Source: Hyposmocoma kahamanoa | Lineage: Eukaryota; Arthropoda; Insecta; Lepidoptera; Cosmopterigidae | Length of the DNA stretch: 64,000 nucleotides | NCBI RefSeq assembly: GCF_003589595.1 | Contig: NW_020653726.1 | Coordinates: 11,093,873 to 11,157,872 of the forward strand | Direction: 5' to 3' | Part shown: one piece after another, positions 34,615 through 46,570 of the stretch | How the letters are laid out: every line of letters begins with the position of its first letter | Position numbering within the stretch: the stretch's first letter is position 1 | Made by a program: the position numbers and the translations under genes | The notes under the pieces: generated by a model | Told to the model about the DNA's origin: nothing | The model's database searches: none | The model's input: the letters and a program-made list of their open reading frames with translations, nothing else

Positions 34615-34927
34615 ACCAATACGAAACCGTGTACTCTAAGCTGAGACAATAAAGTTACCATTTATATAAGCTAACAACTCGACTAGCGAGACCAATTTAA
34701 TGAGCCAATGTAAGTAGTTGAGAAACTGGGTCAGATGCAGGTTGCAGCATCAGATCAAAGTATTCTTGTAATGTCATCGCATTTCCATGTATACCAAATT
34801 TGAAGTCAGTCGGACAAGTGAGATTAAAATGTATGTCTGAAATCCTACGCTAACTGTGAAAAGAGCAGACGATTCTTAAACAGCCGAATAGATTTTCATC
34901 AAACATAGCTATGAAACATCCTAATTA

Positions 34928-35437
34928 AGGCTAAGTTCAGATGACAAAAATGTAACGCTTAGATATTCATACATTTTGCATACATTTGTTAATAGATATG
35001 TGCGTCCAGAGCAAATTCTTCAAAACGCCGTAACCGCGCGCTTAGAATTCTGGGCACTGACAGTGTACTTGACGTTTTTTCGTCGCGATAGGACGTGTTA
35101 GGCGCCTCGTGTCTTTTGTTGGATACAAGCAATCGGCAACTAGAAGCGATTATAATATAAAATAATATAATATATGAAATAATGTAACGTACCATAATGT
35201 AAAATATTCTATTTTCGTACAATTAAGATGAAATCGACATAGTCGCCGGTTGCAGTAACCGCAATTGTATGAAAATAGAATAATTCGCTTCTACTTGCCG
35301 ATTGATTTTATCCAACACAAGACACACGTTTGCTTTGCCACTTTGCTTTTGCTCCTTGCTTTTCGGCAACTGAACGCTCCAAGATGCGTCTACACACGTA
35401 GACGCGCGACAGGTGTGCGTCCATCTGAACCTAGCTT
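34928..35437. mobile_element. 510-bp foldback element
   Basis: Outer ends read AAGGCTAAGTTCAGATG and, inverted, AAGCTAGGTTCAGATGG. Inside, long stretches pair with each other (GTTGGATACAAGCAATCGGC with the region near 35310-35320; ATTCTATTTTCGTACAATT with 35265-35283, one mismatch). Almost the whole element can fold as one imperfect hairpin. Confidence 0.65.
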
Positions 35438-36254
35438 ATACTAGCATTTAATATAAAGAAAACCGATTTAAGATCAGGGCTCCGAGTCTGCTAATTTTAA
35501 ATCACCTTAGTTGCGTGTTGATAGACTGTGAGACTAGAGAACGTTTGGTATTTTGCTAAAAGTTAAGAGTAAATGACTTGTCTATGACTAGTCATCGAGC
35601 TACTATTCAACTGCCATTGCAATTTTTTGGTATTTTGATCATCAATGGGAGTTGATAGCGTAGTGCACTAATATTATATACATTTAATTTGAAGACAATA
35701 TTGCTGATAAAATGAGATAAAAATATAGATATGCATAATAATTTCCATGTTAGTTTTAGTAAGGCAACATCAATCGTTAGTGATTGAATGAATGAATGAA
35801 TGCTATCACTGCCATTCCACTAACACTATTGAGACTCAAGTGTCATTATAACTTTATTTTAGCAGAATAGCAAATATTATAATTGCAATATAATTTCAAT
35901 GGAGTCTCAATAGAATTACAATGTTTGAGTACTACCCGTGGGTGCTACGATGCCACACATACAAGGCAGACACATAAAAAAGATTCGGTTGAACAAAAAT
36001 ATTTCCGTATAGGCAAATTCGCTCATTTGTACCTAATCCAAGATATTAGTAAAAAGTAATAAGTAAGACCTCCACCTGCGATTACTCTGGTTCCGAATAC
36101 ATATTTACAGCCTTTGGAGTCGAAACCCTTGGCGTGTGGGGTTCCGGTGCCCTTCGTCTGTACAAAATTTAATCAAAACAAGTCTTTTTATAATATATTT
36201 ATTTTTATATTTTTTTTTACCAATACGTTAATATAAACGCAGCGAAACCTTGCC
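35438..36254. other. No gene; one short inverted repeat
   Basis: TATTGAGACTC near 35830 recurs inverted near 35905. GAATGAATGAATGAATG is a short tandem run near 35786. Nothing else was recognised. Confidence 0.45.
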
Positions 36255-36432
36255 TTTTTAACCTACTTCAAAAAAGGAGGAGATTCTCAATTCGACCTTA
36301 TGTTTTTTTGTATGTATGTTACGCGATAACTCATTTGTGGAAGAGGGTACTTCGGTAGTGGTCCCGTTTAAATTTGCAGATATAATTCCATATCTATGGG
36401 TGGCAAACTAGGGGCTACCAATTTCACCAATT
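36255..36432 (+). repeat. Unclassified dispersed repeat, plus copy
   Basis: Partner of the minus copy at 597-757; shares CTTCAAAAAAGGA, GGGTACTTC, CCGTTTAAATTTG and GGGTGGCAAACTAGG. Confidence 0.6.
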
Positions 36433-36964
36433 CAATAACCAATTTCAATAAAACTTGGCATACATGTATTTGCATATTCCACGAACTTTTGAGGTCGGTT
36501 TTTATAGTACTCTGTACTGAGATTATCTAATTCATATTTTAAGTATTATCTTTAACGTCTAAAATTAATAAAAAAGTAAATTAGTTATTTTCGTTAAACT
36601 TTAAATAATAAAACGAAGTACTAATGAAAACATTATAATTTGTGGTTAACATTCTAACTGTAACCGAAATATTTTATGGAGTTCTCGAAAAGCAAATTTA
36701 ATTTAACTCCTAATTTAAGACCCTCGTTGCTATTCTTGGGTGGTTTCAACTAATCTTCATGTACCCGACTTTTAAGAAGAATAGTAGCTATCTCAGTTGC
36801 TTGTAGGACCGTCCGTTTTTGCAATTTATTAAAATAATAATGTATAATCGATCCACAGTGTGTGGTCAGTTTATTTCATCCTCGCCTAACACACCTATTT
36901 GGGAGTATTCGTTCTTTTGTATTGAAAATATGATTGAATGTTCTATTGATACTGGATTCCCTTA

Positions 36965-37060
36965 GAACAAGGGACTCTGCCTTACAAATGAGTAGTAGAG
37001 GTTAATCAATGCGTCGATCTCAAGTGCAATTTGCTAGTTTATGAAATAAAGATGTATATG
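36965..37060 (+). repeat. LINE 3'-UTR-like repeat, copy 3
   Basis: CTCTGCCTTACAAATGAGTA and ATGAAATAAAGATGTATATG match the copies at 19308, 20295 and 61728. Confidence 0.55.
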
Positions 37061-37193
37061 AATTTGAATATATTTCCCGTTTCATCCATTAAACAGATCT
37101 GATATCCAAGGATAAAATGTAGGTTATTTATTCCGTGAGATTTACATTTTTGCCGTGGAGTGGTCAAGACTAGTCGTTTTGCAAAGCTATAGC

Positions 37194-37262
37194 CGTTCTA
37201 GCTCTCGTGGGGATTCATACGACTCTGAAACAGTCGTATGTATCCCCACGAGAGCTAGAACG
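37194..37262. repeat. 31-bp hairpin with one mismatch
   Basis: Arms 37194-37224 and 37232-37262 pair over 31 bases with a single mismatch (A opposite A in the ATTCATAC/GTATGTAT part), around the loop CTGAAAC. The arms are GC-richer than their surroundings. Confidence 0.9.
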
Positions 37263-37365
37263 AGCTAAATAGAAGTCACGATCGAATGGTTATTTCGTTT
37301 AAGCCAAATTAAGACGTAACATGCGAAAATAGCCCTTTTTGTACCGACACAGTCTTCCTATGTCG

Positions 37366-37490
37366 AGTTCTTAGGTTTTCGCGATTACTACACATTGGAA
37401 ATGAAACCACTTTTTCGCATCTAAAATTTTTCGTGTTTTTGTTTTTTTTTCAAAGAAACCAATATTTTGGGCACTTTACCTCCAAAAAAA
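37366..37490. repeat. Penelope-type terminal sequence, partial copy
   Basis: GAGTTCTTAGGTTTTCGCG, CACATTGGAAATGAAACCAC and CAATATTTTGGGC match the order of motifs at 1797-1960. Confidence 0.6.
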
Positions 37491-39695
37491 CCAAAATATT
37501 TCCAAACACTTAAATGATAATAACGAAATTTATTTGTTGAAAACATTTTCAATTAGAGATCATCAACTTACATATTATTGGTTCAGAAGTTAATACTTAT
37601 ATATTTGTATCTTACTAGACAGACACAAATATAAGAGCTTATCGAGACAGAAACGGTGACTACCAGGAGATAAATAAAATAAATAAATAAACACAAAATT
37701 GCAGGCTCAACCACTAAAAATATAACGTAATCTATATTCACCATAGAATATATAAAGTTTAGGGTTAATATTAATCATCCATCCGATTTGTTTGAGACAA
37801 TTTGTTTCTGATGTGAAATATTTACGTTTTATTTATACTCATAAGGTTTGTTAAAATGTAACTTTATTCAATACGACTTTACGACGTATTCTAGCTATAT
37901 CGATTGAAGTATCAATTGAAAGCGGCGTGTCCGCATCCCGCATGATCCCACGGTCTCGTCTTACAGTGTGCGTGTGCTGTCTCGCCTTCCCACCGAGTCT
38001 CATACCCCCTTGTATCTTGGTTAAATCTTCACACAGTGTTCCTCAACATATGCATCCAGCAAATAAGCAGAAAAAGAGAATTTGAATGTGTTGTTAAGTG
38101 CCAACTATTTTACGCGTTCTAGGTTCTTTGCGACTAAAGCTCCAGTTGCATAGCAAGTGACGTTTTAGTGAATCTTCAACATAAAACTCATTAAAACGGC
38201 ACTACGCGCTTCTTTGCTTGTCGTTATTTTACAAAAGAGTTCCCAAGACTCGACATTTAGCAAACACGCTCATCCAAGCGCTGCGAATGAATATATGTAG
38301 GTACTCCTTTTGAAATCGTCTCACGCGCGGCGCGTAACGCCAGCCACCTTCAATGTGCACACTTTGAGAAATCCTGCAACTTACTCATTAACAATGCGTA
38401 ACACGTGTGGCCAAGTGTTAACACAAGTGTATCGAGTTAAAGCTGTACTTTGTTTTAGCTTCGGAAATTTTCCGGGCATATACCAAAACTCTTAGTAAGA
38501 ACTCCCACAGAAGACATGCGATCAACCATGGGTTACTATTTCTTGCGGATTGTCTTATAAGGGCCCTTTTATGTCAATCTCTTGGGGATAATAAAACTAT
38601 ATGACATCCAATATCCAAGATACTTTACTGAGCGCAGGTGGATGTAGGTACGATATATGGAATAGAAATTAATCATTATGTGGAGTGCGCGTAAGAGGGC
38701 CACACTAGATTTTTTGATAGAGTACAAACGAACAAATTTCTCATGTGGAAGTAATTATATGGCTTCCGACGGCACAAGTTTACGGAATACATGTCAGGGA
38801 CAAATAATAGGCAAAACGTTTGATGGGTAACGAACAATATTCAGATGGTAGCGGCGATCCAATTTGTTATTATAGAACATCATGACAAGGGGCCTTTCAG
38901 ATGTCTCGTAATTTCTCAACTTGTCACAACCCTAGAATCACAGGTGTGTTGACAATATTTGACGTTTGTGTGACCCAGGTATACATATAATCACGTATAA
39001 ATTGTTGGAGTTGGAGTTGTTTTGGTTGAATCGTTCTCTACACTTTTAGGTATTAAAAAAATGTAAACAGGCGAGTGCTGTCAAATATGTCAGATTCACG
39101 CGTGCTCAAGCTGAGATATGATAAGAAACGTCAACATCATAAATAATTGCTCTCCACAAAATTGAGGTAGTGAAATTAAATAGAATATTTATTGATACTA
39201 CTATATTCAGAAAAATAAGTGTCTAAAGAATAATACAATAAATGTTAGTTTTTAAAATAATAGTGTCAAGTCATATTGGAATGTCTTGAAAATTTGACAC
39301 GAAACAGCAAAATTAATAGGAAGCAACATTGACTTGTCAATGGGAAGCAATGACATTATACTTGTAGTTATTATTATATTATAATATATTGATAGAAAAT
39401 TACAGTAAATAACACCGTACCACCAAACCGACTGAATTTAAAATCACTTACGATCAAGTTTTGCCAAATGAAGAAAGATAATCTATACTTTAGTCGCATT
39501 ACATTTCGTTCGCTACACGTACACGCCTTATGTTCGAAACCTCCGAAAAATTATTATTTATATATATTATTAAAAATACTTTTTAGGTTCACTATGGGAA
39601 TTCTCCCATTTTATTCAAAATATTTGTCTGTAATGAAGAATTAGTTATTTGAAATTTGAATTTGAATAAAAAAATAAATAAAAATATTAAACAAA
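37491..39695. other. No recognisable gene
   Basis: AT-rich overall; 37920-38010 is C-rich, with a few CpGs. No exon, tRNA or repeat copy was recognised. Confidence 0.45.
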
Positions 39696-39831
39696 ATAAA
39701 ATGCATTTATTTCAGACAACAATAGATCCATAAAATGTTAGTATTACAAAAAAAAAAACTTTATTAGTACGTAAACTTAAATGAAGAAAAAGTGATTTAC
39801 CTAGTTACGTATATTCAAATGTTAAGATTCG

Positions 39832-39880
39832 AACAGGGTTTCCCTAGTGCGGGGCTATGTTGAGTGTGTGCGTTATTATT
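39832..39880 (+). repeat. Inverted 3' tail of the neighbouring SINE
   Basis: Contains CAGGGTTTCCCTAGTGCGGG and GAGTGTGTGCGTTATTATTA, the last ~47 bases of SINE family 1 in plus orientation. The adjacent minus copy lacks exactly this end. Confidence 0.75.
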
Positions 39881-39883
39881 ACA

Positions 39884-40056
39884 TAAACCCTGTGTCGCGG
39901 GTGCCATGGACACACTCATAGACAACCACAAATTACACCCAAACTCACGAGAGAAATAAAAGTAGGCCATACAAATATTTCTCCCGGCCCGGGAATCGAA
40001 CCTGGGACCTCTGCGTGGCAGTCCGGCATGGTAACTGTTCGGCCACGGAGGCAGTT
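39884..40056 (-). mobile_element. SINE family 1, minus copy with rearranged tail
   Basis: On the minus strand: CTGCCTCCGTGGCCGAACAG, B-box AGGTTCGATTCCCGG, conserved body to AGGGTTT, where it stops. The missing 3' end lies next to it in the opposite orientation. Confidence 0.85.
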
Positions 40057-40404
40057 AAATAAAATATTATTTATATTTTATAGTTATATAGTAGTTTATA
40101 GTTATTAAATAATATGAGATAATAAATTACTTTGTATGTAATAGTTTAGTTATTGATGAGTTAAGTTCGAGGGCAAAGGCCGTTAAGTTGGTTGATTAAG
40201 GTTCGCGCGAACAAGATTACACATGCTTCAGAGCCACACATTACTTACATAATAGTACTTGTATTTACATAAGTAAGTAAATATATACTGTTTATTGTTC
40301 GTTTTGTTTAATGCTCTTGTTTCATTTGTCTGAAACTGTAGGTGGACACCTGTAATTAAAGTGTTTGGAGATGTTGGTTTTCTATGAATAAATACGTTAT
40401 TTAT

Positions 40405-40585
40405 ATGGCGAACGGCTATGGAGTGGAATTCCCTGCACGCAGATTTATTCCCTGAATGTTATAACTTGGGCTTTTTCAAGGCGAGAGCGAATAGGCATTA
40501 TTTAGGTGTGCATGCTCGAGAACCTTATCGTCACCATTACGTGAGATGGAGGTCAAATGCGCATTTGTATGTTATAAAAAAGATA
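40405..40585 (+). mobile_element. LINE C-terminal relic
   Basis: The plus frame gives MEWNSLHADLFPECYNLGFF followed by KARANRHYL, the terminal WNSLPA-type block of insect CR1/Jockey-type LINEs. The same block, more degraded, is at 62020. Confidence 0.65.
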
Positions 40586-42759
40586 CAAATTCCAAACGTT
40601 TAACAACACTTGTATTTTGAAAATAGTATTTCTACGACTATATAAACCCCATGAAGCAGTACGGTAAATCTCGTGGACATATGCCTTCTTGTTACAGCGT
40701 CGGTGATTGTTACCAAAGCAAAAATTGTTGTGCTTTTCTCGTACACAAGATCACCGTTGGTTCTTCGGAAGGTAACGATCGTATGCTCTATGATTATAGA
40801 GCAATTTCCCAAAAAAAATAATTTCAAACTTAGCAACGAAAATAATATAATAATAATAGGCGAAGGAAATCCAGATTGAAGCAATAAACAAATTTATTTC
40901 CCATTAGAAATTACGACGGAAACTGAAATCTGTAAAACAACTTTATTAACAAATATTTAAAAGAAGTAATTAGGTCAAACTTTATTGTATTAATAAGCAA
41001 CAGTAACTCGCTGGAGGAAAATAGCGTTAGGAAATCTTCATAATAATTTAGTATTTACTTGAACGGTAATTAGCTATTTGTGCGAAAACGTTGATTTAAC
41101 GAAATGCTAGTTGTGTGCTGTAAGTAACATTTCAAAAATATTTTGCATAGTCCTCTACTTTGTGGTGCATAGAACTCGCTTAAGATATCGGATGGAATAA
41201 TTGTTTTGTAGAAATAACCGGTAAAACAATAATTCATCTAATTTTGGTAGTTATTGCCATATTGTCCATCGATTCAATATTTAATAACAAAAACAATAAG
41301 TAAATATTAGTAAAATACGTATACGTCTACCTCTAAATGTCGGATGCGCCTCACTTATACGAAAATTATGCCAGTTGAGCGTTATGCGAATAATAAGTAT
41401 TTATATGATACATTGCACACCTTTAAATATGTCGACATAGAATATTCCAATGGGTAAAAATCTTGTCTTTCGTAATGTTCAATTGGGCAACCGTGGCACC
41501 TTCTGGAGCTACTGAAAGCGGCAAATTCATGAATTTAAAAAGAAATTGGTGAATTTGAGTCTAAACCTTGAACTACGAACATTCTAACTTTAGAGCAAAA
41601 TGTAAAAAATACGATACAGAGTGTTTTTTCATATCTAGTCGTTGAAATTTTCAGGTAAATCTTGACAGGTCTAGTCTATAAAACCCACTTGGTCAGAGGT
41701 GGTGGTAGACCAGATCTAATTTCGCACTGTACAATAGTGTATTTCCTCAAACAGCTTTTTTTTTCAGAAGAGATAGAAAACGAATTACTCGCTTCCACAT
41801 TTTACATTTTACTACAGATATTAAACAATTTCCCACTTGCTAAATATTTTGAAATAAGAGGAGAAAAAAAAAGTGTTTTTAAGTAGGTAAGGACTATTTT
41901 GTCCAGAACTTGCTCACATAAAGATAGTTTCATAATGACGGTTTTATTGAAGTATAATCTTGAATTTCACATATTTCGAGTCACAACACTATTTTATTAG
42001 CAGTGCGATAATATTATACCGAACTGATATCCGACAATTTTGTTATGGCAACAGTGAGTGTTTTGTTTGGAAAGCGACAAGTGAACATCAAAGCTAACAA
42101 GAGAATAACGAGTGGATTTCTATTGCGAAATGACTATCGAATTTTCATTCGACCTGCTGTGGGCACGGATTACCACAGTATTATTTTATTATTTTGGCCT
42201 CCTTTGTATCTTTGTTCACGATTTAATCCTGAGCGATCTAGATTTCACAAGTTCTAGATTTTAATATAAAAATAAAATCTACATGGAAAGACTTGTTATG
42301 CACGATTAAATTACTACATAAATTAAAGCCCTTTCAGAAAGAGTTCTGAGCTCTGTAGCAAGTCACAGAACACATTCTCGTTCTCAGTTCATGTTAATTA
42401 ATAAATTTAAAATATTACGGGCAAAGATCTTGATATACTTTTTAAGATGATTGATTGCGGGTTAAAATTTGTAATTGGTGCGTTAAAGTTCTGATCACTT
42501 TGAAATGAAATAATCTTTTTAATATATAAATAATTTTCAAATAAACTTTTAAAGCTAAATTCAAAATTTAAAGTTTTAGTGTTACTTAATTCTTTTCGTT
42601 TTAGTTAATTTGGTATTCGCTTTGAAACGAAACTTTTGAAAAACGAAACACAGCTAACATTTGTGTAATTTTTTAATACGAGTTCCGATGTGGCACTAAT
42701 GTAACGTAAAGTACTTGAAACATTAATGACGTGCATTTTTTGTATGGAGCGGCTACAGC
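40586..42759. other. No recognisable gene
   Basis: Over 2 kb of AT-rich sequence. Plus frames at 41662-41886 and 42045-42257 start with ATG but resemble nothing known and lack neighbouring splice context. Confidence 0.45.
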
Positions 42760-42762
42760 TAA

Positions 42763-43198
42763 TGGTGGCACTTCACATGGCTATTTGTTTTGATATATGT
42801 GGCAAATAATCACCATGTGTATATAACATATGTGACAAAGTATTTGCCTCGTTTGCCTATTCTACAAATACAGCAAACACCAAACTCGCGTTACAAGGCG
42901 TTGTAGGGCTAACACTACAGGGCGCGACAAGCGCGAGATCTCTATGCGAGAATAGCATTATCTCGCGCAGGTCGCGACTTATCGTGCTAGCCTGACAGGT
43001 CGGTTTCTCGCACATCAAAGGCAAATATGGAGGTAAACCGTCTACTCTATGGTCATATTCATTTTAACTCTAGTGACTCCATGTGTAGACGAGCATATTT
43101 GTCAGTGTCTGCATGTTTGTCTGTACATCAAATATTTTTCCATGTAGATATATCAAACACCCAATAGCGAATACAAGTAGCCATGTGAAGTGCAGCCA
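42763..43198. mobile_element. 436-bp TAA-target inverted-repeat element
   Basis: Ends share GCACTTCACATGGCTA in inverted orientation (20 of 21 bases from 42768), and TAA flanks both sides (42760-42762 and 43199-43201). A second inverted-repeat element lies inside. No coding content. Confidence 0.7.
42902..42997. mobile_element. Small CpG-rich inverted-repeat element nested inside
   Basis: TGTAGGGCTAACAC and GCGCGACAAGCGCGAGAT are matched by the inverted right arm (GGCTAGCAC, GTCGCGACCTGCGCGAGAT) with some differences. It is distinctly GC-rich inside the AT-rich host element. Confidence 0.6.
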
Positions 43199-43499
43199 TA
43201 ACATACGCACTGCGCATTTCTAATTTGCTGAATCCATAGTGATAATTTTAGCCTGGCAAATCAGCCGCATGGACGACCACGGTTTAAGGTGAATAATGAC
43301 GGGTTGTGAGCAATTTTTATTTCTGAAACTGACAACACTGAACCATGTGCGCCAAATAAGTAAATTAAATAAAAAATGGATACCACACGAATTCTCCGAA
43401 TTACAATGCGTAACGCGTGGCTTGCATGGTGTTATGAATCGACACAGATATGAAGGCATTTTAGACCATATCATTTATTACTTTTGATGTAAGACGGAT

Positions 43500-43950
43500 T
43501 CGTTATTATTATGCCGAACGATCAACAGTGGTTGAAACCTGGCGACTAGCCCAAAAAGTATTTTGGTGGTCCTGCCGTAGAGTACCTACTCCAATACTGC
43601 TTGTTAGATCTGGTACAATGATGATAGCTGAAAGCTATTTCTGAAAAATGCAGACTATGATGGTAATATTCACAGAGAAACAACCATGACGATTGATCGC
43701 TATTACTACATGATAACGCCAGGCCTTACGCGCATACTGCCAAACAAATCATCTCCACTTTGCAGGTGTTGCATCTTATAGCTCTTCACTACTTTCCATA
43801 TTCACCTGACTCTACTGGTCCTTATGATAATTATCTGCAAGGAAAGTATTTTACTTTCCGCTAAGCAGTCGCAAATGTGTTCCAAGATGTCCTGGATTCT
43901 AGTTCTCTACGACTATACCGCGAAGGAATAATGGGCTTCCAGCAAGATAG
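43500..43950 (+). pseudogene. Second mariner transposase relic
   Basis: Degraded plus-strand frames give QQWLKPGD, PKKYFGGPAV, then DNARPYAHTAKQII (second catalytic aspartate region), HYFPYSPDSTGPYDNYL (third aspartate region) and LYREGIMGFQQD near the end. The order and spacing match mariner transposases of a different subfamily from the copy at 7588. Several stops and frame changes interrupt it, and no terminal repeats were identified. Confidence 0.7.
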
Positions 43951-44479
43951 TTTAGTTTACTTTATTTCTCTCAACATTACAAATTTCATACAAATACAAT
44001 TACATGTCATTTTATACTACTCTTCGAAAAGTGAACGTCTGTTTACAAAAAAATGAAGAAGTAATTAAGTCATAAGTACACAATAGTGTACATATACAAA
44101 TCAACATAATTAATGAAACTAAATAAATATATGAATTAAACTAACAATGTCAAGTGTATACACAAAAATGTCAATATGGATTCTTAATAACTAATAAATG
44201 TATATATAATAATCTAATTATTTATTAAGTGCTTTGAGTGTACTCTGTTACTGAGTAAAGGGACTTTTCCAATAAAAGGTTCTTCAGTCAGCACCTGAAC
44301 GTTTCCTCACATTATTTTTTTAGTTTGGCAAAAAAAAAAAAGGTAGGTGCTCGTAGTAGGTCGGTCCTATAACCCGCGGGTTTTTTTCGTGCAGTGCAGT
44401 GCAGTGCGACGCGGTACTGATCGGAGTTGTCCCGCGGGACGGAGACACCCACCCATCACCTCCACACGCCCAAACTGTG
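43951..44479. other. Probable LINE-derived sequence plus a GC-rich patch
   Basis: Near 43965 a TTTACTTTATTTCTCTCAAC start resembles a reversed LINE 3' end. Bases 44375-44480 are CpG-rich and contain a GCAGT triplication and CCGCGGG; this may be LINE 5'-UTR sequence but cannot be assigned. Confidence 0.35.
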
Positions 44480-44905
44480 CTAAGTGTTTCCGCGTCAACA
44501 TAATGACCTCAAAAACATATTGCGAGAAGTCGGTCATTATTCGGTGTACAGCGCCTTGCTGGATTGCCTCTGGGTTATGCCGACCATGGTTCGTAACACT
44601 CGCTTTTGTATTCGCATTACCCTGTCAGCGTCCGTCGAATTACCCCACAAAATAACACCATAAGTCATAATTGAGTGGAAGTGTGCAAAGTACGCCTGCC
44701 TCAACGCATTACAAACACCAACGGTTTTATTTTGCGCAGAGAAACATCGCACCACTCGGCTTGTCACATAGCGAGTCTACGTGCTGATTCCAATTCAAGG
44801 TAGGATCCAACGTAAAACCCAAGAATTTGCATTTGTCAGTCACCAGAATAGGACACTGGATACTCACACTCGGAATGCGCCTACCAGAGAAGAGCACAAC
44901 ATAGA
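44480..44905 (-). pseudogene. LINE reverse transcriptase C-terminal relic
   Basis: The minus strand encodes CKFLGFTLDPTLNWNQHVD (the block after the polymerase palm), then LRQAYFAHFHSIMTYGVILW, STDADRVMRIQKRVLRTM and SSKALYTE. These are successive blocks of CR1/Jockey-group LINE proteins. At least one frame change lies between them, near 44767. Neither the catalytic motif nor a tail is present. Confidence 0.75.
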
Positions 44906-46416
44906 TGTGTATATTTTGTTCAAATTTATTTATTTTCTAATAATTTTTGGATATGACGAGTAAATTAGCAATTACATAGCAATTTTTGTAGTATTATTTC
45001 AGATTAACCACTAAAAATCTTAGTAGGCCATATAATTCTATTTTGTCGCAGCAATTTATTATTTACACCTCCGCTTATCGGATCCTCGTTTTTCTATGTC
45101 AAAATAATGTTTGACTTACAAGCATTCGTTGACGGTTTAATATCCTAGTAAAGATCTAGTCAATTGTGATATGCCTTTAGATGTCAGGTTGGGGTCGTGA
45201 GAATGGACGTGAGATTTAAAAATGCTTATATAAAAAAATAACTGTCCAAAGAAAACCGTAGAAATATAAGAATCGTGTCCGCCTCTTATAATTTGGACAT
45301 TATGTATTACGGCAACACCCTGTTACTGGTTGCGTGTTGTTTAATAATTTTTATTGGAGAAAAATGGAACGAAATAAATTAACGCACTACGAACAAGCTT
45401 CGCTTTCCTGAAAGCCTCATCAAAAAGTTTGATGGTGTAAAAAGATTCATGGATAAACTTTCAATATTTGTAGTTTATTTACTCTTTTCTAAAGGAAATT
45501 TCTTTCGTAAACAGAGCGACCGATGATTCTCTACTAGCTTTTAGTGCTATATGCACTAAAAGCTAGCGTCTTCAAGTCCATAAACGTCAAATGAATTTGC
45601 AATTATCCAAGTTACTAATTTTTAGCAACTATACATAGACGTTCGTCATAACTCCTATGATGAGTATATCTGTTTGTAACTAGCTATCTTGTTTTGTTTA
45701 TATCGCAATCAGAAAGCAGTTAGGTAGTTATGTAAAAAGATAAAAATTAATAGCAGCACCGATTATTTGACCGTAGCACTGAGCTGGCTCGTGCGTGACG
45801 CGGGAGATTTGTTATAGCTACAATTTAGTAAAGTGACATAAAATTTTCTGAAATAATGACGGTTCTATTTACGTGTAATCATGGAAAACATATTTCCAGA
45901 GAGTCGAGGTGTTATTTAGCTCGACTATAACTTGTGTGATACACAGTGATCGTAATTTCGATACTATTTACGGCGCCTTCAAGTTAGTCTACAATACGAC
46001 TACGCCAACCGTTAAAAGTTGTCGTTTAAGGTTGTTTTGCCTTTTAAAATCTATGATGTAGTATCAAAACGTTAGTGATTTTTCTATCATCCCTTGAATA
46101 TTAACGTTTGGCAGGTGTGTTGGGCCGTCTTCGACGTGGTGTTGCCGTATTATTCTGAGTTATGCCCTGGTGCAGGCCATTATGTAAACAATATGCAATG
46201 CAGGCGCCCGCCGCGTGTGTTTGTTTACTGAATGCCGCAACTCTGTCTTGCCAGGTATAAAGACCAGTAAGCGTTTCTCATCGCTATTTCACATTTTAAT
46301 ATTAATATATCTCTCGGAAACGCTCTTGCATAGCTAGCTTATTTTGAATTGGATATTTTTTATTTGGAAAGGTTATCTTAGTTAATAAGTCATTTTGCCT
46401 GTGGTCTTCTGCGTAA
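44906..46416. other. No gene; one 14-bp hairpin
   Basis: Bases 45534-45547 and 45553-45566 form a perfect 14-bp hairpin with a five-base loop (CTAGCTTTTAGTGC arm). A TATA-like GGTATAAAG lies at 46254, but no transcript start or exon could be linked to it. Confidence 0.45.
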
Positions 46417-46570
46417 AGCCGGGTTTACATTTGTCTGACGTGTCGTGTCGTGACGCGTCAGAACGGTATCAGGTTCATACACACAACACAAACCGTTACG
46501 CGAAATGCGACTGTAATATATTGAATGAATGCGTCACGACACGACTCGTTAGACAAATGTAAATCCGGCT
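46417..46570. mobile_element. 154-bp TAA-target MITE
   Basis: Terminal inverted repeats of 40 bp with three mismatches, beginning AGCCGGGTTTACATTTGTCT. TAA flanks both ends (46414-46416 and 46571-46573). No coding content. Confidence 0.85.

Noticed and set aside
42045..42257. Plus frame starting MATVSVLFGKRQVNIKANKR
   Set aside because: No family resemblance, no acceptor or donor context, and surrounded by featureless AT-rich DNA.
46250..46300. TATA-like GGTATAAAG as a promoter
   Set aside because: No downstream start, exon or conserved initiator; such motifs are common by chance in AT-rich DNA.
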